NCBI GenBank assembly: GCA_022838965.1
Contig: JALHDK010000189.1
Coordinates: forward strand, 1 to 7,360
Source: Actinomycetales bacterium
GTDB lineage: Bacteria; Actinomycetota; Actinomycetes; Actinomycetales; Actinomycetaceae
Direction: 5' to 3'
Length of the DNA: 7,360 nucleotides
A program made the translations under genes and the position numbers. Every line of letters starts with the position of its first letter. Position 1 is the first letter of the stretch. Under the pieces are notes generated by a model, which searched no databases, had not been told where the DNA came from, and was given only the letters and a program-made list of their open reading frames with translations. This document shows, piece by piece, positions 1-5,935 of the stretch.

Positions 1-207
1 CACCGAGTGGCTGGCAACCCAGAACTCCCATGATGCCAACCAGCAGCTAGAGCTATTGAGTACGCTGCTTGAGGAAGGCATGGACGATCTGTCTCTAGCG
101 GAGCAGGCGCTGACACGCAAGAATTTCCGCCATGCACAACTTCTGACGCTGCACCATCAGGACGAAACTGGTAAGTCCGCTGGTGAAACGCTTGATGGGA
201 TCAAGCG
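1..207 (+). other. Unrecognised lower-GC segment with a partial plus-strand reading frame, abutting broken ilvC
   Basis: GC is about 56% by hand count, against roughly 70% in the ilvC sequence that follows. The only frame open throughout is plus frame 2, entering from the left edge. It reads as a plausible helix-rich, charged protein piece (for example [20 protein letters not shown]), with codons such as CTA, TTG, AGT and ACA that the neighbouring genes rarely use. The frame has no stop before the junction and runs on into antisense ilvC to position 1357, where it is not credible as protein. An internal start at 56 (TTG) is possible, but I see no convincing ribosome binding site. I do not recognise the family. 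It could be the interior of a foreign gene joined by insertion or deletion, or DNA from another organism joined by an assembly or amplification chimera. Confidence 0.45.
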
Positions 208-796
208 CCTGTTCTCCGAAGAGGTCAGTCTCGGTCTCCTCCGTGAAGGTCGTCCGGATGCCCCCGGCTCGCAGGCCCCCGATCGCCTTCGCGTAGGACA
301 GCGTGAGGTCCCACGCCTGTCCGGAGGCGTCCTGTTCGACTGCCACGATGACCGGGACACCCCTTCCGGCCTCGTACTCGCGCCGGACCGTGTGACCCGG
401 CCCCTTGGGAGCCACCATGCACACATCGTGCTGCGCGTCCGGCGTGATGTAGCCGAACCGGATGTTGAAGCCGTGGGCGAAGAAGATCGCGGCGTCCGGC
501 TTCATGGACGGTGCGATCTGGTCGGTCCACAGCGACCGCTGGTGCTGGTCGGGAGCCAGGATCATGATCACGTCGGCATCCCTGGCGGCCTCGGCGACCG
601 TCGCGACCCGCAGCCCGTGCTCCTCGGCCCGCGACCAGGAGGGCGAGCCCGCCCTGAGCCCGACGGTCACGTCCACCCCGGAGTCCCGCAGGTTCAGCGC
701 ATGGGCGTGACCCTGCGAGCCGTAGCCGATGACGGCCACCTTCTTCGACTGGATCAGTGCCAGGTCAGCGTCCTGGTCGTAGAACATCTCGGCCAC
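95..796 (-). CDS. ilvC: Ketol-acid reductoisomerase, broken: 197 native N-terminal residues plus a 36-residue foreign tail
   Basis: The family converts acetolactate or acetohydroxybutyrate to the dihydroxy acid using NADPH and Mg2+, the second common step of valine/isoleucine synthesis. The Rossmann glycine motif GYGSQG lies at residues 24-29. R48, S53 and S55 in the following loop suit NADPH phosphate binding. H108 (FAHGFNI) and K131 (APKGPGH) are conserved. The TDLFGEQ motif supplies two metal ligands, D191 and E195. Homology then stops dead after A197. The rest of the knotted C-terminal domain (about 140 residues, including the other two metal-binding glutamates) is missing. The frame continues for 36 unrelated residues to TAG at 95-97, so the product should be inactive. 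The start is GTG at 796, giving the family's MAEMFYD beginning, with AGGAAG five bases upstream. It lies 12 bp after ilvN in the same operon. Confidence 0.9.
   Translation of the reverse strand: MAEMFYDQDADLALIQSKKVAVIGYGSQGHAHALNLRDSGVDVTVGLRAGSPSWSRAEEHGLRVATVAEAARDADVIMILAPDQHQRSLWTDQIAPSMKPDAAIFFAHGFNIRFGYITPDAQHDVCMVAPKGPGHTVRREYEAGRGVPVIVAVEQDASGQAWDLTLSYAKAIGGLRAGGIRTTFTEETETDLFGEQALDPIKRFTSGLTSFVLMVQRQKLCMAEILACQRLLR
189..207. repeat. 8-bp perfect palindrome with 3-nt spacer at the ilvC breakpoint
   Basis: CGCTTGAT (189-196) and ATCAAGCG (200-207) are perfect reverse complements separated by GGG. The right arm ends within one or two bases of where recognisable ilvC sequence stops (alanine codon 206-208). 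Such a hairpin could be a recombination or attachment site, the end of an element, or a fold-back point that promotes chimera formation. No T-tract follows on either strand, so a terminator is unlikely. Confidence 0.6.
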
Positions 797-808
797 GGTC
801 TCTTCCTT

Positions 809-1330
809 TCAGGCGGTGCGCAGACTTCTCTCGGCGCGATCGGTGAGGGAACGGGAGCCGCGCGAGATCGCCACGGTCCCGGATTGGACGATCTCCTTGA
901 CACCATAGGGCTCCAGGGCCGCGAGCATGGCCCTGAGCTTGTTCTCGGAGCCGACCGCTTCAATGGTCACCGCGTCGGGGACGACGTCGACGACATGCGC
1001 ACGGAAGAGTTCGACGACCTGCAGCACGGCGGTGCGGGAGGTGTCGTCCGCGCGCACCTTGACCATGAGCAACTCGCGCTGCACGGAGGCCTCGGGTTCG
1101 AGCTGCACGATCTTGAGGACGTTGATCAGCTTGTTGAGCTGCTTCGTCACCTGCTCGAGCGGCAGGTCCTCCGCATCGACCACGACGGTCATCCGCGAGA
1201 TCGACTCGTGCTCCGTCGGTCCCACGGCGAGCGAGTGGATGTTGAACGCGCGACGTGCGAAGAGGCCGGCCACGCGTGCGAGCACGCCGGGGGTGTTCTC
1301 GACCAGGACGGACAGGGTGTGGCGAGCCAT
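809..1330 (-). CDS. ilvN: Acetolactate synthase small (regulatory) subunit
   Basis: This 173-aa protein has the normal length for actinobacterial IlvN. In this family it binds the catalytic large subunit, stimulates it and confers feedback inhibition by branched-chain amino acids, especially valine. An ACT domain covers about residues 4-78, with the signature N12-T-P-G15-V-L, GLFARR at 22-27, FNI at 29-31 and TE at 39-40, which form the valine-binding surface. The C-terminal ALS_ss_C domain covers about residues 84-160. The start is ATG at 1330, preceded by GAGAGGAA, which fills most of the 10-bp gap after the ilvB stop. This spacing suggests co-transcription and probably coupled translation with ilvB. 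The ilvC start follows 12 bp after its stop. All expected motifs are present and I see nothing odd. Confidence 0.97.
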   Translation of the reverse strand: MARHTLSVLVENTPGVLARVAGLFARRAFNIHSLAVGPTEHESISRMTVVVDAEDLPLEQVTKQLNKLINVLKIVQLEPEASVQRELLMVKVRADDTSRTAVLQVVELFRAHVVDVVPDAVTIEAVGSENKLRAMLAALEPYGVKEIVQSGTVAISRGSRSLTDRAERSLRTA

Positions 1331-1340
1331 GGGGTTCCTC

Positions 1341-3155
1341 TCAATCGTCGGTGTTGAAGTCGGGGGTGAGCCCGCGGGCGTACATGATCTGGTCGTTCGA
1401 GACGCCGGCGGGCACCATCGGCCACACCATCGCGTCGCGCGAGACGACGAAATCGATCACGACCGGGACGTCGTCGATCTCGCGTGCCTTCTGGATGGTG
1501 GCATCCACATCCTTGGGGTCGTCGCAGCGCAGCCCCACACAGCCGTAGGCCTCCGCGAGCTTGACGAAGTCCGGGATGTTCCGGGTGCCGTAACCGGTCT
1601 GCAGTTCGGTGTGGGAGTAGCGCCCGTCGTAGAACAGCGTCTGCCACTGGCGCACCATCCCGAGCGAGGAGTTGTTGATCAGGGCGACCTTGATGGGGAT
1701 GTCGTTCAGGGCACACGTCGCGAGCTCCTGATTCGTCATCTGGAAGGAGCCGTCACCGTCGACCGACCACACCTCACGGTCCGGCTGTCCCACCTTGGCT
1801 CCCATCGCTGCGGGGATCGAGTAGCCCATGGTCCCCAGGCCACCCGAGTTCAGCCACGAGTTCGGCCGCTCGTACTTGATGAACTGGGCCGCCCACATCT
1901 GGTGCTGGCCCACACCCGACACGTAGACGGCTTCCGGACCGGCGATCTCGCCGAGGCGCTGGATCACGAACTGGGGCGCCATCCGGCCGTCGTCCGTGGG
2001 TGTCCACCCCAGGGGATAGGTGGTGCGCAAGTCGTCGAGCTGCTTCCACCACGCCGCCAGGTCGGGCCGGCCGTGCTGCTCGTGCGCGGCCGCGAGGGCC
2101 ACGTTCAGCTCGGCCACCACCTGTCGGAGGTCACCCACGATGGGCACGTCCGCCCGGCGGTTCTTCGAGATCTCCGCCGGGTCGATGTCCGCGTGGACGA
2201 CGACGGCGCCGGGGGCGAAGGTCTTCAGGTCTCCCGTGACGCGGTCGTCGAACCGCGCGCCGAGGGCGACGAGCAGGTCGGCCCGCTGCAGTGCCGCGAC
2301 CGCGGCGACGGATCCGTGCATGCCCGGCATCCCGAGGTGCTGCGGGTGCGAGTCCGGAATCGCGCCCCGCGCCATGAGTGTGGTGACCACGGGGGCGCCG
2401 GACAGGTCAGCCAGTTGTCGAAGCACGTCGGAGGCACGCGACCTGATGGCGCCACCGCCCACGTAGAGCACCGGACGGGACGCTGTCGCCAGCAGCCGCG
2501 CGGCCTCACGCACCTGACGGGAGTGGGGCCGCGTGATCGGACGGTACCCCGGCAGATTGAGGTGCGGCGGCCAGCTGAACTCGATGTGCTGGTTCTGGGC
2601 GGACTTCGCGATGTCCACCAGGACCGGGCCGGGCCTGCCCGTCGAGGCGATGTGGAACGCCTCCGCGAGGCGCTGCGCGATCTCGGCCCCGTCCTTGACC
2701 AGGAAGGAGTGCTTCGCGTGCGGCAGGGTGGCACCGACGATGTCGGCCTCCTGGAAGGCGTCCGTGCCGATGAGAGGTGCGTTGACCTGCCCCGTGATGG
2801 CAACCATCGGCACGGAGTCCATGCTCGCGTCGACAATCGAGGTGGCGAGGTTCATGGCGCCCGGGCCCGACGTGGCGATGCAGACGCCCACGCGTCCGGT
2901 CGCGCTCGCGTACCCTTCCGCGGCGTGCCCGGCGCCCTGCTCATGGCGGACGAGGATGTGACGCAGCTTCCTGGAGTCGAAGATGGCGTCGTACACCGGC
3001 AGGATCGCGCCACCCAGCAGCCCGAAGACCGAGTCGACGCCGAGTTCCTCCAGCGAGCGTACAACCGCCTGGGCCCCGGTCATGTGCTGCGTGACAGGCT
3101 TGGCTGCGCGTGCGGCGACGGACGAGGGGAGGACTCTCTCACCCGTAGTGGTCAT
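1341..3155 (-). CDS. ilvB: Acetolactate synthase (acetohydroxyacid synthase) large, catalytic subunit
   Basis: This 604-aa cytoplasmic TPP/FAD enzyme condenses pyruvate with a second pyruvate or with 2-oxobutyrate, the committed step to valine, leucine and isoleucine. The N-terminal TPP domain (about 22-190) carries the catalytic glutamate E72 in [14 protein letters not shown]. The central domain (about 213-350) has the FAD-contacting RFDDRVTG at 301-308. The C-terminal TPP domain (about 395-575) has GDG at 467-469 and the matching NN at 494-495, which bind Mg-diphosphate. Positions usually changed in herbicide-resistant plant enzymes look wild type (P116 in [11 protein letters not shown]504 in MVRQWQ). 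The start is ATG at 3155 rather than further upstream, because AAGGAGGT (3162-3169) sits six bases before it and homology begins near residue 22. It is the first gene of ilvBNC and lies behind a terminator-like attenuator. Confidence 0.98.
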   Translation of the reverse strand: MTTTGERVLPSSVAARAAKPVTQHMTGAQAVVRSLEELGVDSVFGLLGGAILPVYDAIFDSRKLRHILVRHEQGAGHAAEGYASATGRVGVCIATSGPGAMNLATSIVDASMDSVPMVAITGQVNAPLIGTDAFQEADIVGATLPHAKHSFLVKDGAEIAQRLAEAFHIASTGRPGPVLVDIAKSAQNQHIEFSWPPHLNLPGYRPITRPHSRQVREAARLLATASRPVLYVGGGAIRSRASDVLRQLADLSGAPVVTTLMARGAIPDSHPQHLGMPGMHGSVAAVAALQRADLLVALGARFDDRVTGDLKTFAPGAVVVHADIDPAEISKNRRADVPIVGDLRQVVAELNVALAAAHEQHGRPDLAAWWKQLDDLRTTYPLGWTPTDDGRMAPQFVIQRLGEIAGPEAVYVSGVGQHQMWAAQFIKYERPNSWLNSGGLGTMGYSIPAAMGAKVGQPDREVWSVDGDGSFQMTNQELATCALNDIPIKVALINNSSLGMVRQWQTLFYDGRYSHTELQTGYGTRNIPDFVKLAEAYGCVGLRCDDPKDVDATIQKAREIDDVPVVIDFVVSRDAMVWPMVPAGVSNDQIMYARGLTPDFNTDD

Positions 3156-3161
3156 CGCTGG

Positions 3162-3169
3162 ACCTCCTT
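3162..3169 (-). promoter_or_regulatory. Perfect Shine-Dalgarno deciding the ilvB start
   Basis: On the minus strand AAGGAGGT is followed by six bases and ATG at 3155. The match and spacing are ideal. This fixes the start at 3155, although the same frame stays open upstream to 3365 through the terminator region. Confidence 0.85.
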
Positions 3170-3199
3170 CTCTGGTGGTAGTGCGGCTGGATGGGCATG

Positions 3200-3238
3200 A
3201 AAAACCCCCTGGGCGGGCTCCTCGCCACGGCAGGGGGT
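3200..3238 (-). terminator. Intrinsic terminator in the ilvB leader (putative attenuator)
   Basis: On the minus strand ACCCCCTG (3238-3231) pairs perfectly with CAGGGGGT (3211-3204), followed directly by a run of T (T5 at 3204-3200, the first pairing in the stem). Inside the loop, GGCG (3226-3223) pairs with CGCC (3215-3212) around AGGAGCC, extending the stem after a CCGT bulge. It lies 44 bases before the ilvB ATG and downstream of the predicted promoter, so it would stop transcription before ilvB unless prevented. It is too far from the upstream kinase gene (more than 190 bp) and beyond a promoter, so attenuation of ilvBNC is the better reading. Confidence 0.85.
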
Positions 3239-3263
3239 GCACAGCGTCAGGCGCACGCTGTGC
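3239..3263 (-). promoter_or_regulatory. 9-bp leader hairpin abutting the attenuator, with a competing hairpin
   Basis: GCACAGCGT (minus 3263-3255) and ACGCTGTGC (minus 3247-3239) form a perfect 9-bp stem around a 7-base loop. The base of the stem touches the first base of the terminator stem (3238), so the two would stack. An alternative 5-bp hairpin, CGCAC/GTGCG around AGC (3264-3252), uses the same left arm and excludes it. The last codons and stop of the upstream ORF lie inside the structure, so a translating ribosome would change which hairpin forms. The pairing is seen in the sequence. The regulatory role is inferred. Confidence 0.65.
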
Positions 3264-3285
3264 GTCGCTTCGATACTCGCTGCAT
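3247..3285 (-). CDS. Candidate 12-residue leader peptide (uORF) upstream of ilvB
   Basis: ATG at 3285 opens a 12-codon frame, [12 protein letters not shown], ending in TGA at 3249-3247. The ATG sits six bases after a TAAGGT -10 box, the spacing expected when transcription starts at the A of the start codon. It would then be a leaderless mRNA, which is common in actinobacteria. The frame overlaps the first leader hairpin and ends nine bases before the terminator stem, as a leader peptide that senses translation should. Against a classical branched-chain attenuator, it has only one Val and no Leu or Ile. Instead it has three Arg, one Lys and one Cys. A short ORF can arise by chance, so translation is unproven. 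Confidence 0.45.
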   Translation of the reverse strand: MQRVSKRRTACA

Positions 3286-3291
3286 GCACCG

Positions 3292-3297
3292 ACCTTA
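3292..3297 (-). promoter_or_regulatory. Predicted -10 box of the ilvB leader promoter
   Basis: TAAGGT on the minus strand fits the actinobacterial TANNNT pattern and is the only such hexamer I found between the kinase stop and the ilvB start. The segment where a -35 would lie (about 3315-3320, GCTGCT) is poor, so recognition would rest mainly on the -10. The predicted start is at about 3285, giving a leader of about 130 bases to ilvB. Confidence 0.5.
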
Positions 3298-3403
3298 CAC
3301 AGCGCCCACGCCCGAGCAGCCCCCCGTCTCGCATCGTGGTCCACGGAGCCGAAACTCGACCACATCGTGAGACGAGCTGAGGCCAGCGCGCTGCACGGTT
3401 CAG

Positions 3404-3432
3404 GACTCCATCACCCGGATCAGTGCGGAGTC
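3404..3432 (-). terminator. Possible hairpin terminator (no T-tract) just after the kinase-dehydrogenase stop
   Basis: Directly after TGA at 3436-3434 on the minus strand, GACTCC (3432-3427) pairs with GGAGTC (3409-3404), and CAC (3425-3423) with GTG (3414-3412) inside it. The position suits the end of a transcript, but no run of T follows. It is a weak terminator candidate of the tail-less kind. Confidence 0.3.
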
Positions 3433-3433
3433 G

Positions 3434-5749
3434 TCAGCAGTGGTGGGACGTTCGCAGGAAGACCTGCTCGGCGGCCGACGCCACGGGAGTCGGAACCGCC
3501 ATCGCGCGCGCCACCGCGAGGGCGACGCCGAGATCATCCGCTGTGAGGTCCAGCCTGTTCACGAGCTGCGGGGTGATGCCCTCCACAGCCTCGACCATCC
3601 GGGGCCCACGGTCGGCGACCATGTAGGACGCGGCCGCCCCGGACCCCAACGCCCGGAGGGTCACCTCGGGGTCAAGACCGAGGGAGGAAGCGAGGGTGAG
3701 CGCCTCGGCCACCCCGACCAGGTTGACCGCGGCGAGGAGGTGGTTCACCGCCTTCATGGCCTGTCCATCGCCCACCCGCTGCCCCACGTGGATCAGGGTG
3801 GAGGCCACCTGCTCGAGGACCGGTCGCGCCGCCTCCAGCGGCGCGGGCGGCGCACCCGCCAGGGCCACCAGCTCCCCACGCCGCGCACGATGCCCGCCAC
3901 CCGAGATGGGGACGTCAACCAGGTGGACGCCCCGGGGCGCCAGGAGTCCGGCCACCCGCTGAATCTCCCGGACGCCCACGGCCATGAGGACGCAGACCAC
4001 TGTGCCGGGGGTGAGAGCGTCCGCGATGCCCGTGCCCCCGAACAGCACGGTCTCCAGTTCGTCGTTGCCCCGTACCGCGATCAGCACGGCGGTGGCGTCC
4101 CGGACCGCCTCGCGAGCGGAGAGTGCCACGGACACGCCGTCCTGGGCCGCAATCTCGCACCGGTTCCGGTCCACGTCGTAGCCGACGACGTGGAATCGCT
4201 CCGCGAGACGGGCCGCGACGGGCAGGCCCTTGGAGCCGAGTCCGATGACGGCCACGATCTCCCCCCGCGCGGGCGCCACCTCGCCCGGCACGACGGCAGC
4301 CGCTGCTGCGCGGCTGGGAGGTTCCCGACCGGAGAGCTTGTCGACGACATCCGCCAGACCGTCGTCGTCGCCCACGCCGCCGGCGTAGACCACGAACGGG
4401 ATGCCGGCGATGGCTCCCGCCAGTGGCTCCCAGAGCGAGACGACGCCGTCGAGCATGGGGCCGCGCACGATCGCGCGGCGGACGCCCAGACCCTGCGCGG
4501 CGTAGGAGGTGATGGACCCCCCGCGAGCCACGACGAAGCTGAGCTTCCGCGCCTTGGCGATGCGGTAGGCGATCTCGTTCACCGCGCGCCCGACACGCGG
4601 ATCGATGGCGAAATCGCCCTTGGCCTCGGTGTCGACGTGCATCTCGGTGAGCCGCACGAGGACATTGCCGACGTCCAGACCCTCGATCGCCCGAACGACC
4701 ACCTCCTCGATGTGCCCCTCCCGCCGGGAGTCCAGCACCGCCGGCACGGACACCGGGATCTCCCGAACGGGGTGCCGTTGCTCCAGCACACGCACCTGTC
4801 GTTTCGTGAGCTGGTTCGGCGTTCCCACCAGGATGAGTCCGCTCCGCGCGCCCGCGGTGCCAGCCGACTGCCTGATGGCTTCGACGTCGTCGGCCGTCAG
4901 GGGTCGGTGCACGGGTTGTCCGATCAGGGCACGCGGGAAGGGGGGCCCGACCCGTTGCACGAACCTCTTGCCAGCCGCCTCGGCCATGAGGAGGCCGATG
5001 GCGATGGAGCGGAGGTCCTCCTCGGTCACCGCGTCCACCACGATGGGCTCCCCGTGACGTGCCTTCATGAGCTCGGCGGCGACCGCGGCCGGGGAGTGGC
5101 GAACCGTGCCCAGCTTGATGCTGCGGATCGTGCCGGCGTCAAAGCGTCCCCGGGTCCGCTCCGCGATCCATTCCCGAAGATCGGAGCTCGTGTACGGGAA
5201 GCGGGGCTCGCGTCCGAAGCGCGTCTCGCCGACCGGCGTGAAGGTGCCGGGCCACTCCGACACGTAGTGCACGGAGTTGACCGTGATGCGCCCGGCCTCG
5301 GGGAACGCCGGGACCATCAGGACGCCGTCGACCTTTGCGCTGGTGGCCGATTCGATGGCGTTGACCAGAATGTCGACGTCGAGCGGGTAGTGGCCCCGGA
5401 GTGTCGAATCCGACCTCAGGACCAGGTCCACGTCGGCGTTCATGCGGCCGGAGACCTCGAGGACCGTGGAGAGCACCTCCAGGAGCCGGTCCTCCGCTGC
5501 CGCCGGCGACAGGGCACGCGTGTTGGTCACGATATAGGTGGCCGGCGCGCGCTGGGACAGGGCCCACTCCACCTGATCCTCCGACCACGCGGTGAGGATG
5601 GGAATGTCGGCCATGGACTGGCTTCCCGAGGGGTGGTCGTCGATGACCACCAGGGGACGCGCTCCAGCCGCGCGTGCCCGCACGACATCATCAGCTGTCA
5701 GCTCCAGCGGCTCGGGTGCGCCGGTGAGCAGTTCAACCTTGGTCGGCAT
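3434..5749 (-). CDS. Fused four-carbon acid-sugar kinase (DUF1537) and 3-hydroxyisobutyrate-dehydrogenase-like enzyme
   Basis: A 771-aa two-domain cytoplasmic protein. Residues about 31-472 match the DUF1537 kinases (OtnK/DtnK family), which phosphorylate 2- or 3-oxo-tetronates and threonate. Visible blocks are VVIDDHPSGSQ (35-44), TNTRAL (75-80), RSDSTLRGH (112-120), PAFPEAGR (147-154), and the ATP-side ARGGSITS (408-415) and AGGVGDDD (456-463). An Ala/Pro-rich linker (about 473-497) leads to a dehydrogenase of the HIBADH/LtnD type: GLGSKG nucleotide-binding loop (503-508), DVPISGGG (612-619), and catalytic K666 with N669. GYD in beta-2 suggests NAD+. In known pathways the dehydrogenase oxidises the acid sugar and the kinase phosphorylates the keto acid, so one polypeptide may do both. 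The start is ATG at 5749, behind AGGAGG; GTG at 5755 overlaps that site. Oddities are H39 where related kinases usually have Asp (DDDPTG) and S508-K509 context GLGSKG instead of GLGxMG. The exact substrate is unknown. Confidence 0.88.
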   Translation of the reverse strand: MPTKVELLTGAPEPLELTADDVVRARAAGARPLVVIDDHPSGSQSMADIPILTAWSEDQVEWALSQRAPATYIVTNTRALSPAAAEDRLLEVLSTVLEVSGRMNADVDLVLRSDSTLRGHYPLDVDILVNAIESATSAKVDGVLMVPAFPEAGRITVNSVHYVSEWPGTFTPVGETRFGREPRFPYTSSDLREWIAERTRGRFDAGTIRSIKLGTVRHSPAAVAAELMKARHGEPIVVDAVTEEDLRSIAIGLLMAEAAGKRFVQRVGPPFPRALIGQPVHRPLTADDVEAIRQSAGTAGARSGLILVGTPNQLTKRQVRVLEQRHPVREIPVSVPAVLDSRREGHIEEVVVRAIEGLDVGNVLVRLTEMHVDTEAKGDFAIDPRVGRAVNEIAYRIAKARKLSFVVARGGSITSYAAQGLGVRRAIVRGPMLDGVVSLWEPLAGAIAGIPFVVYAGGVGDDDGLADVVDKLSGREPPSRAAAAAVVPGEVAPARGEIVAVIGLGSKGLPVAARLAERFHVVGYDVDRNRCEIAAQDGVSVALSAREAVRDATAVLIAVRGNDELETVLFGGTGIADALTPGTVVCVLMAVGVREIQRVAGLLAPRGVHLVDVPISGGGHRARRGELVALAGAPPAPLEAARPVLEQVASTLIHVGQRVGDGQAMKAVNHLLAAVNLVGVAEALTLASSLGLDPEVTLRALGSGAAASYMVADRGPRMVEAVEGITPQLVNRLDLTADDLGVALAVARAMAVPTPVASAAEQVFLRTSHHC

Positions 5750-5754
5750 GGCCA

Positions 5755-5760
5755 CCTCCT
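5755..5760 (-). promoter_or_regulatory. Ribosome binding site of the kinase-dehydrogenase gene
   Basis: AGGAGG on the minus strand lies five bases before ATG 5749. Because the in-frame GTG at 5755-5753 shares a base with it, this site decides the start in favour of the ATG. Confidence 0.75.
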
Positions 5761-5791
5761 GGAGCGGGCGAGAGTGTGGCCACCATCATTC

Positions 5792-5869
5792 CCCAATCCG
5801 GGAGTGGTTGCCGCGCGGGTGGACCCCCGCGTCAGGGGGACCCCGCGTGACGGTTGAGCCCAATCGGGC
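5792..5869. promoter_or_regulatory. Dyads and direct repeats in the divergent promoter region (candidate operator)
   Basis: This lies within the 186-bp gap between the divergent kinase-dehydrogenase and antiporter genes. Plus strand: GGACCCCCGCGT (5821-5832) is repeated as GGACCCCGCGT (5838-5848), start to start 17 bp. A dyad CGTCA (5830-5834)/TGACG (5848-5852) encloses GGGGG-A-CCCC. CCCCC (5824-5828)/GGGGG (5835-5839) is a further small palindrome. CCCAATCCGGG (5792-5802) and GCCCAATCGGGC (5858-5869) are two similar sites flanking the block. Such symmetry between divergent genes fits a regulator binding site, but no regulator gene is in the window and runs of G/C are common at this GC content. 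Confidence 0.4.
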
Positions 5870-5903
5870 GTCCATGCAACCGGGACTGGCGTCGGCCTGC
5901 CCG

Positions 5904-5909
5904 TAGAAT
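5904..5909 (+). promoter_or_regulatory. Predicted -10 box for the antiporter gene
   Basis: TAGAAT is a close match to the TANAAT consensus and lies 26 bases before the GTG start, predicting a 5' leader of about 20 bases that just contains the ribosome binding site. The expected -35 position (about 5881-5886, CGGGAC) is not consensus. Confidence 0.5.
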
Positions 5910-5935
5910 CCCTGCAGCGCTCTGAAAGGGAGACT

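Larger units (their letters stand above)
3156..3433. other. 278-bp intergenic/leader region between the kinase-dehydrogenase and ilvB
   Basis: It holds the possible hairpin terminator of the upstream gene, the predicted ilvB promoter, the uORF, two stacked hairpins and the ilvB ribosome binding site, each listed separately. Bases 3335-3403 show nothing further that I can interpret. A C6 run at 3320-3325 (G6 in the minus strand) could pair with the terminator's C5 arm, but it lies upstream of the predicted transcription start. Confidence 0.7.

Noticed and set aside
80..207. Weak resemblance of the left-edge peptide to a histidine phosphotransfer (HPt) helix
   Set aside because: The hydrophobic spacing is similar, but the required H-x-(L/I)-K-G motif is absent, so I do not assign it.
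189..207. Palindrome as the end of a known insertion sequence
   Set aside because: There is no transposase stop before it, no partner inverted repeat and no target duplication in the window, so an IS end cannot be supported.
208..1357. Continuation of the left-edge plus-strand frame past the junction
   Set aside because: From about 208 it is only the reverse strand of ilvC and ilvN. Its openness is due to GC bias, not coding.
927..3200. Long plus-strand open frame of 757 codons
   Set aside because: It lies entirely antisense to ilvN and ilvB, which are unmistakable. The translation is Arg/Gly/His-rich with no family features, as expected for an antisense frame in high-GC DNA.
3320..3325. 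G6 run (minus strand) as an antiterminator pairing with the attenuator's C5 arm
   Set aside because: It precedes the predicted transcription start at 3285, so it would be absent from the leader RNA. It becomes relevant only if a promoter lies further upstream.
3152..3334. 60-codon minus-strand ORF whose TGA overlaps the ilvB ATG (ATGA)
   Set aside because: The overlap looks like translational coupling, but the ORF starts upstream of the predicted promoter and runs straight through the terminator hairpin, and the peptide has no recognisable feature. The 12-codon ORF in another frame fits the promoter and hairpins better.
3440..5857. Long plus-strand open frame of 805 codons
   Set aside because: It is antisense to the kinase-dehydrogenase gene, and its low-complexity R/G/D/H composition is typical of a shadow frame.
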